64,000 nucleotides of DNA from Jiangella ureilytica (GTDB taxonomy: Bacteria; Actinomycetota; Actinomycetes; Jiangellales; Jiangellaceae). The translations under genes and the position numbers were made by a program. The notes under the pieces are model-generated. The model had not been told where the DNA came from and did not search any database. It was given only the letters and a program-made list of their open reading frames with translations. The DNA is taken from NCBI RefSeq assembly GCF_004348545.1, contig NZ_SMKL01000024.1, positions 17,657 through 81,656 of the forward strand, read 5' to 3'. Of the stretch, positions 37,434-47,056 are shown one piece after another; the stretch's first letter is position 1; every line of letters starts with the position of its first letter.

Positions 37434-37822
37434 AGATCGAAGGCATGATCTTCGCCATCGTGACGGTCTTCTTCGCGGGCGTCACGCCGGTGTACTGGTT
37501 CATGTCCGAGGACCCCACCGGCACGACGGCGCTCGTGCTGACGTTCGGCCTCGGCGCCATGATCGCGTTCTACTTCCTGCTGCTGTCGCGGCGCTTCCCG
37601 CCGCGGCCCGAGGACCGCGACGGCGAGGTCGAGGAGCTGGCCGGCGAGTACGGCTTCTACAGCCCGCACTCGTGGTGGCCGCTGGCCGCCGCCGGCGCGG
37701 TGTCGATGGTGTTCATCGGCCTCGTGTTCGCCTGGTTCATCTTCATCATCGGGGTCGCGCTGGCCGCCATGGCCGCGGTCGGCTGGGTGTTCGAGTACTA
37801 CCGGGGCGAGTACGCCCACTGA
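37430..37822 (+). CDS. ctaF: cytochrome c oxidase subunit IV, actinobacterial type
   Basis: 130 residues with four membrane helices in two pairs and a charged middle loop ([20 protein letters not shown]) with the FYSPHSWWP motif typical of actinobacterial CtaF. It is an essential accessory subunit of the aa3 oxidase supercomplex. A 19-bp hairpin follows the gene. Confidence 0.93.
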   Translation: MKIEGMIFAIVTVFFAGVTPVYWFMSEDPTGTTALVLTFGLGAMIAFYFLLLSRRFPPRPEDRDGEVEELAGEYGFYSPHSWWPLAAAGAVSMVFIGLVFAWFIFIIGVALAAMAAVGWVFEYYRGEYAH

Positions 37823-37838
37823 TCGCTCTCTGATCGAC

Positions 37839-37879
37839 GCACATCGCCCGTGGGCCCGCTGGGTCCGCGGGCGATGTGC
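37839..37879 (+). terminator. terminator of ctaCDF
   Basis: A 19-bp stem (37839-37857 with 37861-37879, two wobble pairs) and a 3-base loop, 17 bases after the ctaF stop. Confidence 0.85.
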
Positions 37880-37957
37880 CTCGATGAGGTTTCGAGGCGG
37901 CCGATCCGGTTACCTCTGGGGTGTCAGATGCCACAGACATCCTCGGAGGAGGTCGCG

Positions 37958-38164
37958 ATGATGGCTCAGCCTCTGACGGCGAAGATCCGGCGCGTGGACG
38001 ACACCCTGCGCAAGCTGGTCGAACGCCGTGGCGACAACGACGATCCCGCCTACGCCCTGCGCACGGCGGAGTCGATCGACCGGTGGCTCGACGAGCGGAT
38101 CGTGCTGATGCGCAGTCGCGACGGCGACCCGGCGCTGGTCACGACGGGCGAGCGGCGGGGCTGA
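37958..38164 (+). CDS. small hypothetical protein
   Basis: 68 residues, MMAQPLTAKIRRVDDTLRKL then helical and charged (RTAESIDRWLDERIVLMRSR). A strong GGAGGAGG precedes two adjacent ATG codons (37958 or 37961). No membrane segment or known domain recognised. It lies between the ctaF terminator and a convergent transporter gene. The ribosome site makes it likely to be real. Confidence 0.65.
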   Translation: MMAQPLTAKIRRVDDTLRKLVERRGDNDDPAYALRTAESIDRWLDERIVLMRSRDGDPALVTTGERRG

Positions 38165-38173
38165 CGCCGACTG

Positions 38174-39169
38174 TCATGGCTCGGCGACCGGGCGCGCGAT
38201 GTCGTCGCAGCTGACGTCGAGCGCGTCGCGGTGACCATGGCCCTGTGCGGCCGGGACCGGCGCCGTCGCCGTCGTCGACCCGGCCGGCGACGCGATGGCC
38301 GGCACCGGCTCGGGCTCCTTGTCCTTCGAGGTCGCCAGCACCGAGCCGAACAGGATGAAACCGAACCCGAGGGCGGTGAAGACGGTGAACCGCTCGTCCA
38401 GCACGAGGACGCCGAGCACCAGCGCGACCGCCGGGTTGACATAGGTGATGACGGTGGAGCGGCTCGGCCCGACCTCGGCGACCAGGGCGAAGAACACCAG
38501 GAACGCCGCTACCGTGCACACCACGCCCAAGCCGGTGATGCTGAGCCAGACCTCGCTCGACAGCGGCTCTCCGGGCCACTGCACCAGGCCCAGCGGCAGG
38601 TACAGGACGGCCGACACCGTCAGCGACGCGGCCATGACCCCGAGGCCGGGCAGGTGCGAGAGCCAGCGCGACAGGATGATCGGCCCGACGGCGTAGCAGA
38701 CGGCGGTCCCCGCGACGGCGAGGACCGGCGCCGGGCTGCTCGCCTCGACGTCGAAGCCGACCAGCGCGGCGACGCCGGCGAACCCGACCAGCAGGCCGGC
38801 CAGCCGCCGCCCGCCCGGTCGCTGCTCGGTGCCCATGACCCACACCAGCACCGCGCCGACCAGCGGCACGGCGGCGACGAGCAGGCCGGTGAGCGAGCTG
38901 GTGAGCTCCTGCTCGGCGTACCCGAGGAGATACCAGGGGATGCAGACCTCGATGAGGGTGAAGGCGAGCAGCGGCCGCCAGTAGGGGACCAGCGGGCGCA
39001 GATAGCCCTTCCGGGCGGCGAGCGGCAGCAACAGGGCCGCGCCGATGGCCGTCCGAGCCAGCACGATCGCGGCCGGGGACAGCTCCTCGACGGCCACCTT
39101 GATGAGCAGATAGGGGATGCCCCAGATGATCCCCAGCGCGACGAAGAGAATCCACCCTCGACGGGACAA
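38174..39169 (-). CDS. EamA/DMT-superfamily transporter
   Basis: 331 residues with ten membrane helices in two EamA repeats (first: IIWGIPYLLIKVAVEELSP; second: YAVGPIILSRWLS and TYVNPAVALVLGVLVLDE). Metabolite exporter-like; substrate unknown. The start is TTG: AGGAGG lies six bases upstream and the N-terminus MSRRGWILFVALG fits the family. The cytoplasmic tail is Ala/Pro/charged. Confidence 0.9.
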   Translation of the reverse strand: MSRRGWILFVALGIIWGIPYLLIKVAVEELSPAAIVLARTAIGAALLLPLAARKGYLRPLVPYWRPLLAFTLIEVCIPWYLLGYAEQELTSSLTGLLVAAVPLVGAVLVWVMGTEQRPGGRRLAGLLVGFAGVAALVGFDVEASSPAPVLAVAGTAVCYAVGPIILSRWLSHLPGLGVMAASLTVSAVLYLPLGLVQWPGEPLSSEVWLSITGLGVVCTVAAFLVFFALVAEVGPSRSTVITYVNPAVALVLGVLVLDERFTVFTALGFGFILFGSVLATSKDKEPEPVPAIASPAGSTTATAPVPAAQGHGHRDALDVSCDDIARPVAEP

Positions 39170-39304
39170 CCCGGGCCTCCTTTGCCCCTCACGACGCGCT
39201 CCGCTCGGAGCACGTCGTCCACAGCATCATCCGGCGACGGCAGTTGTCCACATTTCGGCGATCGGCGGTTGAGCCGGGCGGCCGGGCGGGGGAGTGTCGC
39301 CTCC

Positions 39305-40399
39305 ATGACGATACGCGAACACCTCAGCGGCGCGGCGACGGCGGGCGGGCCGGGCGACCTCCTGGCCGCGGTACCGCACCTCATCGGCTTCCACCCGCAT
39401 TCCAGCCTCGTCGTCGTCTGCGTCGACCTGGAGAAGCGGCGCACCGGCATGATCATGCGCCTCGACCTGCCCGCACCCGAGCACGAGAAGGACTACGCGG
39501 CCGACCTGGCGCAGCGCATCGAGCACCACCCTCCCGACGCCGTCATCCTGCTCTGCTACGGCGCAGAGCCGGACGCTCCGGGCCACCCGCCCGACGACCG
39601 CGCAGGCGGGCTGCCGCGTGCGGGGCTGATCGCGCACATCCTCGACCACCTGGCCGGCGGCCCGGTCCAGGTCCTGGGCACCGCGTACGTCGACGACGGG
39701 CGGTGGTGGACCTACGACTGCGACCATCCGGGGTGCTGCCCGCCCGGCGGTGTCGCGTTGCCCGACTCCGGCACCGGCACCGCGGCTGACGTCGCGGCGC
39801 GGGCGGCGCTGCAGGGACGGCGCACGCTGTCGTCGCGGCGCGAGCTCGAGGACGCCGTGCGCGGGCCCACCGGCGCGGACGAGGAGGCGCTGCTGCGGGT
39901 CTTCGAGCGGGTCGACCGCGAGCTGGCCGCCGAGGCGCGTGCCGACGGCGCCGAGGCCGTCCGCGGGCGGACCCTGGCCCTGGCGAGGGTGCTGCTGACG
40001 CAGTCCGCCGAGGGCCGGCTCGACCTCTCCGACGACGACGTCGCCCGGATGTGCCTCGGCGCGGCCGACCTGCCGGTGCGCGACCGGTTCGTGGCGCTCC
40101 AGACACCCGATCCGGCGGCCTGGCTGAGCCTGCTGACCGCGCTGGCCCGGCGCACGCCCGACGCGCGGTCGACGCCCGTCTGCACGGTCCTGGCCTGGGT
40201 CGCCTACCAGCAGGGCGACGGCGCCGTCGCGAACGTCGCGCTCGACCGCGTCCTGGCCGTCGACCCGGGGCACACCATGGCCATGCTGCTGCGCTACTGC
40301 CTCGACGGCCAGGTCACCCCCGACCACATCACCGCCATGACCCGCGCCGCGGCGTCCAGCGCCCGCAGGGAGGTGAGCGGCGTTCCCCGTCAGCCGTGA
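39305..40399 (+). CDS. DUF4192 domain protein
   Basis: 364 residues matching the actinobacterial DUF4192 family: LLAAVPHLIGFHPHSSLVVV near the N-terminus, then VQVLGTAYVDDGRWWTYDC with the Cys-rich CDHPGCCPPGG, and a C-terminal VCTVLAWVAYQQGDGAVANV. Function unknown; soluble, no signal peptide. The open frame runs on upstream but that part is antisense to the transporter gene. Confidence 0.88.
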   Translation: MTIREHLSGAATAGGPGDLLAAVPHLIGFHPHSSLVVVCVDLEKRRTGMIMRLDLPAPEHEKDYAADLAQRIEHHPPDAVILLCYGAEPDAPGHPPDDRAGGLPRAGLIAHILDHLAGGPVQVLGTAYVDDGRWWTYDCDHPGCCPPGGVALPDSGTGTAADVAARAALQGRRTLSSRRELEDAVRGPTGADEEALLRVFERVDRELAAEARADGAEAVRGRTLALARVLLTQSAEGRLDLSDDDVARMCLGAADLPVRDRFVALQTPDPAAWLSLLTALARRTPDARSTPVCTVLAWVAYQQGDGAVANVALDRVLAVDPGHTMAMLLRYCLDGQVTPDHITAMTRAAASSARREVSGVPRQP

Positions 40400-40400
40400 C

Positions 40401-40444
40401 CATGGCGCTGTTGTCGCTGCCATGACGATCATGAGAGCGCCATG
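40401..40444. repeat. palindrome after the DUF4192 gene
   Basis: CATGGCGCT (40401-40409) pairs with AGCGCCATG (40436-40444) around 26 bases that contain CATGACGATCATG, itself nearly symmetrical. Probably part of the termination signal. Confidence 0.5.
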
Positions 40445-40463
40445 ATCGAGCGCCCGCACCCGC

Positions 40464-40493
40464 GCCCGCGCCGGCACCGGCACCGGCGCGGGC
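40464..40493 (-). terminator. hairpin downstream of qcrB
   Basis: An 11-bp perfect stem (40464-40474 with 40483-40493), loop 8 bases, 65 bases after the qcrB stop. Confidence 0.6.
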
Positions 40494-40557
40494 TCGAAAT
40501 GCGCAACGCCCAGGCCGTCCGCGGAGGACGACCCGGGCGCTCCGGTAGTGTTGCCGG

Positions 40558-42213
40558 TTACTGCTGGCCGCTGGGCAGCTCGTCGCGGTGATCGGCCTCG
40601 ACGGCATCGTGGCCGTGGCCGCCGTCGTGGTGGGCCGACTCGAGCTCCTCCCGCGTCGGCTTCTGCACCACGTCGCCGAAGTAGAAGCGGGAGAGGCGGG
40701 CCTGGACCCGCTTGCTCCGGTACTTCGGGTTCGGGATGCCGTTGGCGTCCGTGGCCGGCCCCGGGTCCGACGGCAGCTGCCGCTCGTGCCAGGTGATCTG
40801 GTAGGCCTCGGGCGGCGTGAGCGGCGCGTGCAGCTCGGAGAACTCGCCGTCGGGGCTGACCATGACGATGCCGGTCTCGCGGCCGTGCATGACCTTGTCG
40901 CGGTCGCGGCGCTGCAGGCCCAGGCAGATCCGCTTCGTCAACACGAACACCAGCGGTGGCAGCACGATGATGCCGACCTGGATGAAGCGGGTGATCCAGT
41001 TGACCGGTATCTCGAGCACAGTGGCGAAGAAGTCGTTGCCACCGGCGATCATCAGCAGCAGGTAGAACGTGATGAACGCGGCGCCGATGCCGGTGCGGAC
41101 GGGCACGTTGCGGGGCCGGTCCAGCAGGTGGTGCTCACGCTTGTCGCCGGTCGCCAGCTGCTCCAGCCACGGGTACAGCGCGAGCGGCGTCAGGATGAGC
41201 CCGGGCAGGATGATCGCCGGGATCAGCACGCTCATCGTGATCGGGCGGTCGAAGACGTAGAACTCCCACGCAGGCATCACGCGCAGTGCCCCGTCGAGGA
41301 AGCCGACGTACCAGTCGGGCTGGGTACCGGCCGACACCACCGATGGATCGTACGGGCCCCACAGCCAGACCGGGTTGATCTGGATGGTCGCGGCCAGCAG
41401 GACGAGGACGCCCATGACGATGAACTGGAAGCCGCCGGCCTTGGCCACGTAGATCGGGTAGAACGGCGCGCCGGCGACGTTCTCGTTGGTCTTGCCGGGG
41501 CCGCCCCAGTGGGTGTGCTTCTGGTACCAGAGGATCATCAGGTGGGCCGTGACCAGCGCCAGGATGAGACCTGGGATCAGCAGGATGTGCATGGGGTAGA
41601 GCCGGGCGATGATGTCGTCGCCGGGATACTCGCCGCCGAACAGGAACGACGAGGCGTAGGTCCCGATGATCGGGATCGCCAGCATGCCGCCCTCGATGAT
41701 GCGCAGGCCGGTGCCGGACAGCAGGTCGTCGGGGAGGGAGTAGCCGGTGAAGCCGGCCGCCACGCCCAGAAGCAGCAGGATGACGCCGATCAGCCAGTTG
41801 ATCTCGCGCGGCTTGCGGAAGGCGCCGGTGAAGAAGACCCGCAGCATGTGCGCCGACATGGCGGCCAGGAAGATCAACGCGCCCCAGTGGTGCACCTGAC
41901 GCATGAGCAGGCCGCCGCGCACCTCGAACGACAGCTCGAGGGTCGTGGCGTACGCCTCGGACATGCCCACGCCGCGCATCGGGGTGTAGGCGCCCTCGTA
42001 CACGATGTGCGCCATCGACGGCTTGAACCACAGCGTCAGGAACACGCCGGACAGCAGGATCATGATGAAGCTGAACAGCGCGATCTCGCCGAGCAGGAAC
42101 GACCAGTGGTCGGGGAAGACCTTGCGGATGTTGCGCTTCAACCAGTTGGAGGCGGTGATCCGCTGGTCGACGAAGTCGACGACCTTGCCGGCACCGTTGA
42201 CGATGGCGCTCAT
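40558..42213 (-). CDS. qcrB: cytochrome bc1 complex, cytochrome b subunit
   Basis: 551 residues. All four heme ligands are present: His108 and His122 in one helix and His209 and His224 in another. The quinol-site motif PDWY is at 299-302, as usual in actinobacteria. The C-terminal extension carries DRDKVMHGRETGI. It oxidises menaquinol and passes electrons to the Rieske protein and hemes b. ATGA overlap with qcrA. A strongly altered paralogue lies at 59100-60701. Confidence 0.98.
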   Translation of the reverse strand: MSAIVNGAGKVVDFVDQRITASNWLKRNIRKVFPDHWSFLLGEIALFSFIMILLSGVFLTLWFKPSMAHIVYEGAYTPMRGVGMSEAYATTLELSFEVRGGLLMRQVHHWGALIFLAAMSAHMLRVFFTGAFRKPREINWLIGVILLLLGVAAGFTGYSLPDDLLSGTGLRIIEGGMLAIPIIGTYASSFLFGGEYPGDDIIARLYPMHILLIPGLILALVTAHLMILWYQKHTHWGGPGKTNENVAGAPFYPIYVAKAGGFQFIVMGVLVLLAATIQINPVWLWGPYDPSVVSAGTQPDWYVGFLDGALRVMPAWEFYVFDRPITMSVLIPAIILPGLILTPLALYPWLEQLATGDKREHHLLDRPRNVPVRTGIGAAFITFYLLLMIAGGNDFFATVLEIPVNWITRFIQVGIIVLPPLVFVLTKRICLGLQRRDRDKVMHGRETGIVMVSPDGEFSELHAPLTPPEAYQITWHERQLPSDPGPATDANGIPNPKYRSKRVQARLSRFYFGDVVQKPTREELESAHHDGGHGHDAVEADHRDELPSGQQ

Positions 42214-43298
42214 CGCGTGCGCTCCCAGTAGCTCGGCCCGACGGGCTCGGTGAAGTCGCTCTGCGCGATCAGATAGCCCTCGTCGTCGACGGCGATCGGC
42301 AGCTGCGGGAGGCTCCGCGTGGCCGGGCCGAAGATCACCTTGCCGTTGTCCGAGAGGTCGAACGTGGACTGGTGGCACGGGCAGAGCATGTGGTGCGTGG
42401 TCTGCTCGTACAGGCTGATCGGGCAGCCGACGTGCGTGCAGATCTTGGAGTAGGCCAGGATGCCGTCGACGTTCCAGTTCTCGCGGCCCGGGGCGACGTG
42501 GATGTCCTCGGGCAGCATGCGGACCAGCATGACGGGCGACTTGGCCCGTTCGTTGATGCGCTCGGGACCGTGGTCGGGGAGGTCCTCGAACGTGGCCGGC
42601 ATCGCGTTGACCAGCTGGCCGATCTCGAGGTCGGCGGCCCGGATCGGCTGGAAGGTGACGTCGGTGAGGACGCGCACGCCCTCGTCCCAGATGGTGTGCG
42701 CCCTGCGCTCGCTGGGCGACAGGCCGGTGTTGGGGCCGAGGTCGCGCAGCATGATGACCGCGGGCAGCGGCAGCAGTGCCAACGCGCCGAGCAGCGAGTT
42801 GCGGATCAGCTTGCGACGGCCGAAGCCGGTCTCCTCGGTGCCGGTGTTGAAGTCGGCCAGGGCGGCGGCGCGGGTCTCGTCGTCGCTGCGCAGCGGGTGC
42901 CGCTCGTGCACGATCTCGGGAGAGGTCATGAGCGAGCGAGCCCACTGGACGGCGCCGGTGCCGACCAGGAACAGGGCCAGGCCCAGGGTCAGGCCGAGCG
43001 TGAGGTTCGAGACCTGCACGTCGCCGAGGTTGACGCCCGTCTCAGGGTCGTCGGGGTGGATGCCGAAGACCACGAAGGAGACGATGAAGGCGACGATCAG
43101 GATCGAGGCCAGCGCGAACATGCCGGCCACCTGGCGCTCGGCCCGGCGCCCGGCCTTCGGCTCGACGTCGGTGAGCCGCGGCTCCTCGTGGTGCAGGCCG
43201 GGGTCGGTGATCGGGTCGCCCTGACGGGCCACCGCGTCCGAGCCGTGGGGGACGACGGCGTGCTCGTCGCCGTTGGGGTTCTGGTTGTGGGTGCTCAT
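42210..43298 (-). CDS. qcrA: cytochrome bc1 complex, Rieske iron-sulfur subunit
   Basis: 362 residues: a hydrophilic N-terminus, three membrane helices (two near 60-120, one near 165-185) as in actinobacterial QcrA, and the Rieske domain with cluster ligands in CTHVGC and CPCHQS. Passes electrons from menaquinol to the diheme cytochrome QcrC. Overlaps qcrC and qcrB by 4 bases each. Confidence 0.98.
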   Translation of the reverse strand: MSTHNQNPNGDEHAVVPHGSDAVARQGDPITDPGLHHEEPRLTDVEPKAGRRAERQVAGMFALASILIVAFIVSFVVFGIHPDDPETGVNLGDVQVSNLTLGLTLGLALFLVGTGAVQWARSLMTSPEIVHERHPLRSDDETRAAALADFNTGTEETGFGRRKLIRNSLLGALALLPLPAVIMLRDLGPNTGLSPSERRAHTIWDEGVRVLTDVTFQPIRAADLEIGQLVNAMPATFEDLPDHGPERINERAKSPVMLVRMLPEDIHVAPGRENWNVDGILAYSKICTHVGCPISLYEQTTHHMLCPCHQSTFDLSDNGKVIFGPATRSLPQLPIAVDDEGYLIAQSDFTEPVGPSYWERTR

Positions 43299-44146
43299 GC
43301 CTTCGACGACCTCGTCACGATCCAGGTGGCCATGCCGATCAGCAGGCCGATGCCCACCAGCCACGCCCACAAACCCTCGGCGACCGGGCCGACGCGGCCG
43401 ATGGCGAGGCCACCGGGGTTCGGCTCGTTCTGCACGGAGTCGAGGAAGGCGATGATGTCTCGCTTGTCCTCGGGCGTGACCGTCTTGTCGTTGAACACCG
43501 GCATCGCCTGCGGGCCGGTGAGCATGGCCTCGTAGATGTGCCGCGGCTCGACGCCCGTCAAATTGGGCGCGAACTGGCCCATGGTCAGGGCGCCGCCCTG
43601 GCCGGTGGTGTTGTGGCACTGCGAGCAGTTGGTGCGGAACAGTTCGCCGCCGCGGGCGACGTTGCCGGCCGCGGGGTCGAGGTACTCCTCGGGCGGGCGC
43701 TCCGGCCCGGGAGCCAGCGAGGCGACGAACTCGGACAGGGCGTCGATCTGCTCCTGGCTGTACGAGACGGGCTTGCGCTCCGCCTGCGCGGACGGCGCGG
43801 CCAGCGGCATGCGGCCGGTGCCGACCTGGAAGTCGACGGCGGCGGCGCCGACACCGATGAGCGACGGGCCGAGAACCTCGCCGTCGCGGGCCACCTGGCC
43901 CTCGCCGTCGAGGCCGTGGCACGAGGAGCAGCCGATGGCGAACAGCTGCCGGCCCTCTTCGATCTGCGTGGACGAGGCGGCCTGCACGTTCTGCGAGGTG
44001 GTCGGAGCCAGCGCGGCGTAGGCCCCGCCCGTGGTGAACAGGACGGCGACCAGCACCCCGACGGCGGCGAGCGGGTGCCGTCGCCGGGTGGACAGCAGCC
44101 GCCCGATCCAGGAGCCGCCGGGCCGGCCGGGCAACGATCTGGGCAC
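43295..44146 (-). CDS. qcrC: cytochrome bc1 complex, diheme cytochrome c subunit
   Basis: 283 residues: N-terminal anchor, two cytochrome c domains with CSSCH (Cys73, Cys76, His77) and CSQCH (Cys174, Cys177, His178), and a C-terminal membrane helix. It carries electrons directly to the oxidase, replacing soluble cytochrome c. The GTG at 44146 has AGGAGA just upstream and gives MPRSLPGRPGG. It follows ctaE by 11 bp. Confidence 0.97.
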   Translation of the reverse strand: MPRSLPGRPGGSWIGRLLSTRRRHPLAAVGVLVAVLFTTGGAYAALAPTTSQNVQAASSTQIEEGRQLFAIGCSSCHGLDGEGQVARDGEVLGPSLIGVGAAAVDFQVGTGRMPLAAPSAQAERKPVSYSQEQIDALSEFVASLAPGPERPPEEYLDPAAGNVARGGELFRTNCSQCHNTTGQGGALTMGQFAPNLTGVEPRHIYEAMLTGPQAMPVFNDKTVTPEDKRDIIAFLDSVQNEPNPGGLAIGRVGPVAEGLWAWLVGIGLLIGMATWIVTRSSKA

Positions 44147-44157
44147 GTCTCTCCTCG

Positions 44158-44805
44158 TCACTTGACCACGTAGATGGTGAGGAACAGGGCGATCCACACG
44201 ACATCGACGAAGTGCCAGTAGTAGGACACGACGATCGTGCTGGTGGCCTGTTCGTGGGTGAACCGGCGCGTCATGTAGGTGCGCCCCAGCAGGAACAGGA
44301 ACGCGATGAGCCCGAGCGTGACGTGCAGGCCGTGGAATCCGGTGGCCAGGTAGAAGATCGAGCCGTACGGGTCGCTGGACAGCGTCAGGCCCTCGTGCAT
44401 GGCCAGCTCGGCGTACTCGAAGACCTGGCCGCCGATGAAGAACGCGCCCATGAGGAACGTCAGCACGAACCACTCGCGCATGCCCCACTTGCCGACCTGG
44501 AACACGGTGCCCAGCCGCCCGACCTGGCCGCGCTCGGCCCGCAGCACGCCCAGCTGGCACGTGACGGACGACAGCACCAGAACGGTGGTGTTGAGCAGCG
44601 AGAAGGGGACGTTGAGCAGCTCGGACTGCTGATCCCAGAGTGCCGGGGCATTGGACCGGAGCGTGAAGTAGATCGCGAACAGGGCCGCGAAGAACATCAG
44701 CTCGCTGGACAGCCACACGATCACCCCGACGGCGACGAGATTCGGTCGCTCGGGTTGCCGCGTGTGGGCAGCGTCGACGGCGGTTGCAGAAGCCACGTCC
44801 GTCAT
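44158..44805 (-). CDS. ctaE: cytochrome c oxidase subunit III
   Basis: 215 residues with five membrane helices, typical of actinobacterial subunit III. Recognisable blocks: [53 protein letters not shown] and [15 protein letters not shown]. It heads the ctaE-qcrCAB operon, so oxidase and bc1 subunits are made together. A candidate iron-regulator box lies about 90 bases upstream. Confidence 0.97.
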   Translation of the reverse strand: MTDVASATAVDAAHTRQPERPNLVAVGVIVWLSSELMFFAALFAIYFTLRSNAPALWDQQSELLNVPFSLLNTTVLVLSSVTCQLGVLRAERGQVGRLGTVFQVGKWGMREWFVLTFLMGAFFIGGQVFEYAELAMHEGLTLSSDPYGSIFYLATGFHGLHVTLGLIAFLFLLGRTYMTRRFTHEQATSTIVVSYYWHFVDVVWIALFLTIYVVK

Positions 44806-44893
44806 TATGTCGGTCGCTCTTCGCGAGCACGACAGGACCCCGGGGTAGAGACGCCCGGCGTGTCCCTATCGATACTCGCCGAGGCGTCGGAGG

Positions 44894-44912
44894 TGAAGCA
44901 AGCCTTACCTTC
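44894..44912. promoter_or_regulatory. candidate IdeR/DmdR (DtxR-family) iron box upstream of ctaE
   Basis: On the minus strand the 19-mer contains AGGTAAGGCT, the conserved half of the DtxR/IdeR box, followed by a weak second half (TGCTTCA). By eye 12 of 19 bases agree with the consensus. It also forms GGTGAAG...CTTCACC symmetry. It lies in the divergent gap between ctaE and the receiver-like gene. Confidence 0.35.
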
Positions 44913-45015
44913 ACCATCCGGACCTGGCGGCGCCCTCGCCGGTGAGAACGTGCGCACCGGTACCATCGTTCCGACCAGCCAGCCATCACGACCGATGCCA
45001 GCGAGGGCCCGCAGG

Positions 45016-45435
45016 ATGAGCAGCACCGAGCCGACCATGACGATCCTCGTCTACAGCGACGACCGCGCCACCCGCGAGCAGGTGCGGCTGGCCGTCGGCC
45101 GGCGTCCCGCGGCCGACCTGCCCAAGGTCGAGTTCGTCGAGGTCGCCACGCCCGCCGTCGTCATCCGGACGCTCGACGCCGGCGGCATCGACGTCGCCGT
45201 GCTCGACGGTGAGGCGGTCCCCGAGGGCGGCATGAGCCTCGCGCGCACCATCAAGGAAGAGATCTACAACGCGCCGCCGGTGCTCGTGCTCATCGGCCGG
45301 CCCCAGGACGCCTGGCTGGCCACGTGGTCGCGCGCGGAGTCGGTCGTGTCGCACCCGCTCGAACCCATCGCCGTCGCCGACGCCGTCGCCGACCTCATGC
45401 GGCGCCGCGCCAGCGGCGTTCCCGCCACGTCATGA
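45016..45435 (+). CDS. receiver-domain-like protein with altered active site
   Basis: 139 residues with a CheY-like fold: ILVYSDD (acidic pair), [13 protein letters not shown] (phosphoacceptor-like Asp), and VLIGRPQ. The invariant lysine-proline near the end is replaced by HP (VSHPLEP). No output domain. It is conserved beside trpD in actinobacteria as I recall; function unknown. Two starts are possible (45016, 45037); GAGGG eight bases before 45016 favours it. Its stop overlaps the trpD ATG. Confidence 0.8.
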   Translation: MSSTEPTMTILVYSDDRATREQVRLAVGRRPAADLPKVEFVEVATPAVVIRTLDAGGIDVAVLDGEAVPEGGMSLARTIKEEIYNAPPVLVLIGRPQDAWLATWSRAESVVSHPLEPIAVADAVADLMRRRASGVPATS

Positions 45436-46469
45436 GCGAGACGCAGCAGACCTGGCCCGCCGTCCTGACGGCGCTCGTCAACGGCGAGGACCTCTCCACC
45501 GAGGCGGCCGCCTGGGCGATGGGCGAGATCATGCGCGGCGAGGCCACGCCGGTGCAGATCGCCGGGTTCGCGGTCGCACTGCGTGCCAAGGGCGAGACGG
45601 TCACCGAGCTCGAGGGCCTGGTCCAGGCCATGTACGACGTCGCGACCCCGTTCCCCGACCCCGGCCCGGCCCTCGACATCGTCGGCACCGGCGGCGACCG
45701 CGCGCACACCGTCAACATCTCCACCATGGCCGCCATCGCCGCGGCCGGCGCCGGCGCGCGGGTCGTCAAGCACGGCAACCGGGCCGCGTCGTCGCTGTGC
45801 GGGTCGGCTGACCTGCTCGAAGGGCTGGGCATCCGGCTCGACCTGCCGCCCGCCCGCGTGGCCGAGATCGCCGTCGAGGCCGGCATCACCTTCTGCTTCG
45901 CCCCGGCGTTCCACCCGTCGCTGCGGCACGCGTCGACGGCGCGCAGCGAGCTGGGCATCCAGACGACGTTCAACATGCTCGGCCCCATGGCCAACCCGGC
46001 CCGGCCCAGCGCCCAGGCCGTCGGCGTGGCCGACGCGCGGGTGGCGGCGCTGATCGCCGGCGTGCTGGCCGGGCGCGGCACGTCCGCTCTGGTCTTCCGC
46101 GGCGACGACGGTCTCGACGAGCTCACCACCACGACGACGTCGCGGGTGTGGGTCGTGCGCGACGGCGACGTCGCCGAGGAGCGGTTCGACCCGGCGTCCC
46201 TCGGCATCGCGCCGGTGCCGGCCGAGGCGCTGCGCGGCGGCGACGTCGCCTACAACGTCGGCGTGGCCCGGCGGTTCGTCGGCGGCGAGACGGGGCCGGT
46301 GCGCGACGCCGTCCTGCTCAACGCCGCGGCCGGGCTGGCGGCGTACGAGGCGCTGGACGCGCCGCTGACCGACCGGCTGGCGGCGGGCCTCGAAAAGGCC
46401 GCCGCCGCCGTCGACTCCGGCGCGGCGGCGCAGCTGCTCGACCGCTGGATCGCGGCCGCCTCGGCCTGA
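45432..46469 (+). CDS. trpD: anthranilate phosphoribosyltransferase
   Basis: 345 residues. Adds phosphoribose to anthranilate in tryptophan synthesis. Motifs: [15 protein letters not shown] (PRPP loop), [25 protein letters not shown] and [10 protein letters not shown]. Translationally coupled to the receiver-like gene (ATGA). No other trp gene is near; a trpD paired with respiratory genes is also seen in Streptomyces. Confidence 0.95.
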   Translation: MSETQQTWPAVLTALVNGEDLSTEAAAWAMGEIMRGEATPVQIAGFAVALRAKGETVTELEGLVQAMYDVATPFPDPGPALDIVGTGGDRAHTVNISTMAAIAAAGAGARVVKHGNRAASSLCGSADLLEGLGIRLDLPPARVAEIAVEAGITFCFAPAFHPSLRHASTARSELGIQTTFNMLGPMANPARPSAQAVGVADARVAALIAGVLAGRGTSALVFRGDDGLDELTTTTTSRVWVVRDGDVAEERFDPASLGIAPVPAEALRGGDVAYNVGVARRFVGGETGPVRDAVLLNAAAGLAAYEALDAPLTDRLAAGLEKAAAAVDSGAAAQLLDRWIAAASA

Positions 46470-46506
46470 CGCCGGGAGTGCTCCGGCGATCGCGAGCCGG
46501 GACCGC

Positions 46507-46536
46507 CGGTGCCCGCCCCGATGGTGGGCCCCACCC
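46507..46536 (-). repeat. diverged inverted copy of dispersed repeat family A
   Basis: Reads CGGTGCCCGCC then GATGGTGGGCC and CCACCC, which is the reverse complement of the family A core with a few changes. It lies in the 233-bp gap between trpD and the AsnC-type gene, which otherwise shows no gene. Confidence 0.4.
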
Positions 46537-46702
46537 GACGGGCCGGGCGCGACCGCGTCAGCTGCGGCCGGGCGTGGCCGGCTCGGATGCGGGCGCGCTG
46601 ACGTCAGAAGGGACGGGGCGCCGCGCTCACGTCAGGCCGGCGGGTGGCTCACGGCAGACGCCGCCCGGCACCGGCCCGTCCGTGCTGCCGCTGCCGCGAC
46701 CG

Positions 46703-46984
46703 TCAGTCCTCGGCGCCGAGGGCGAAGGCCGCCTCGAGGTCGTGCTTGGAGTACGCCCGGAAGGCGATGTGCGTCTCGGTGTTGAGGACGCCGTCGACCT
46801 TGTTGAGCCGGTCGGCGACGACGTCGGCGATCGCGTCGTGGGTGCGGACCCGCACCAGCGCGACGAGGTCGATCTCGCCGGTGACCGAGTAGACCTCGCT
46901 GACGCCGTCGAGGGCGGCGATCTCGGTCGCGATCTCCGGGATGCGCGCGACGTCGGCCTGGATGAACACGATCGCAGTGATCAC
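46703..46984 (-). CDS. stand-alone Lrp/AsnC ligand-binding (RAM) domain protein
   Basis: 93 residues consisting only of the AsnC ligand-binding domain: ITAIVFIQADVARIPEIATEI, then VTGEIDLVALVRV and a C-terminal HIAFRAYSKHDLEAAF. There is no helix-turn-helix, so it cannot bind DNA alone. Such SARM proteins oligomerise and may modulate full-length Lrp regulators. GTG start. Confidence 0.9.
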   Translation of the reverse strand: MITAIVFIQADVARIPEIATEIAALDGVSEVYSVTGEIDLVALVRVRTHDAIADVVADRLNKVDGVLNTETHIAFRAYSKHDLEAAFALGAED

Positions 46985-47056
46985 GTGATGTCTCCTCGGG
47001 GGTGTGCCTGTTCGGCGCCGACATTACCGGGCGGGCACCTCTGGCTGACATCACAT

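Noticed and set aside
40399..40557. Possible tRNA or small RNA from the palindromes after DUF4192
   Set aside because: No cloverleaf, T-loop sequence or CCA end; two hairpins at convergent gene ends explain it.
42372..43535. 387-codon plus-strand frame over qcrA
   Set aside because: Shadow of qcrA and qcrC, which have clear Rieske and heme c motifs on the minus strand.
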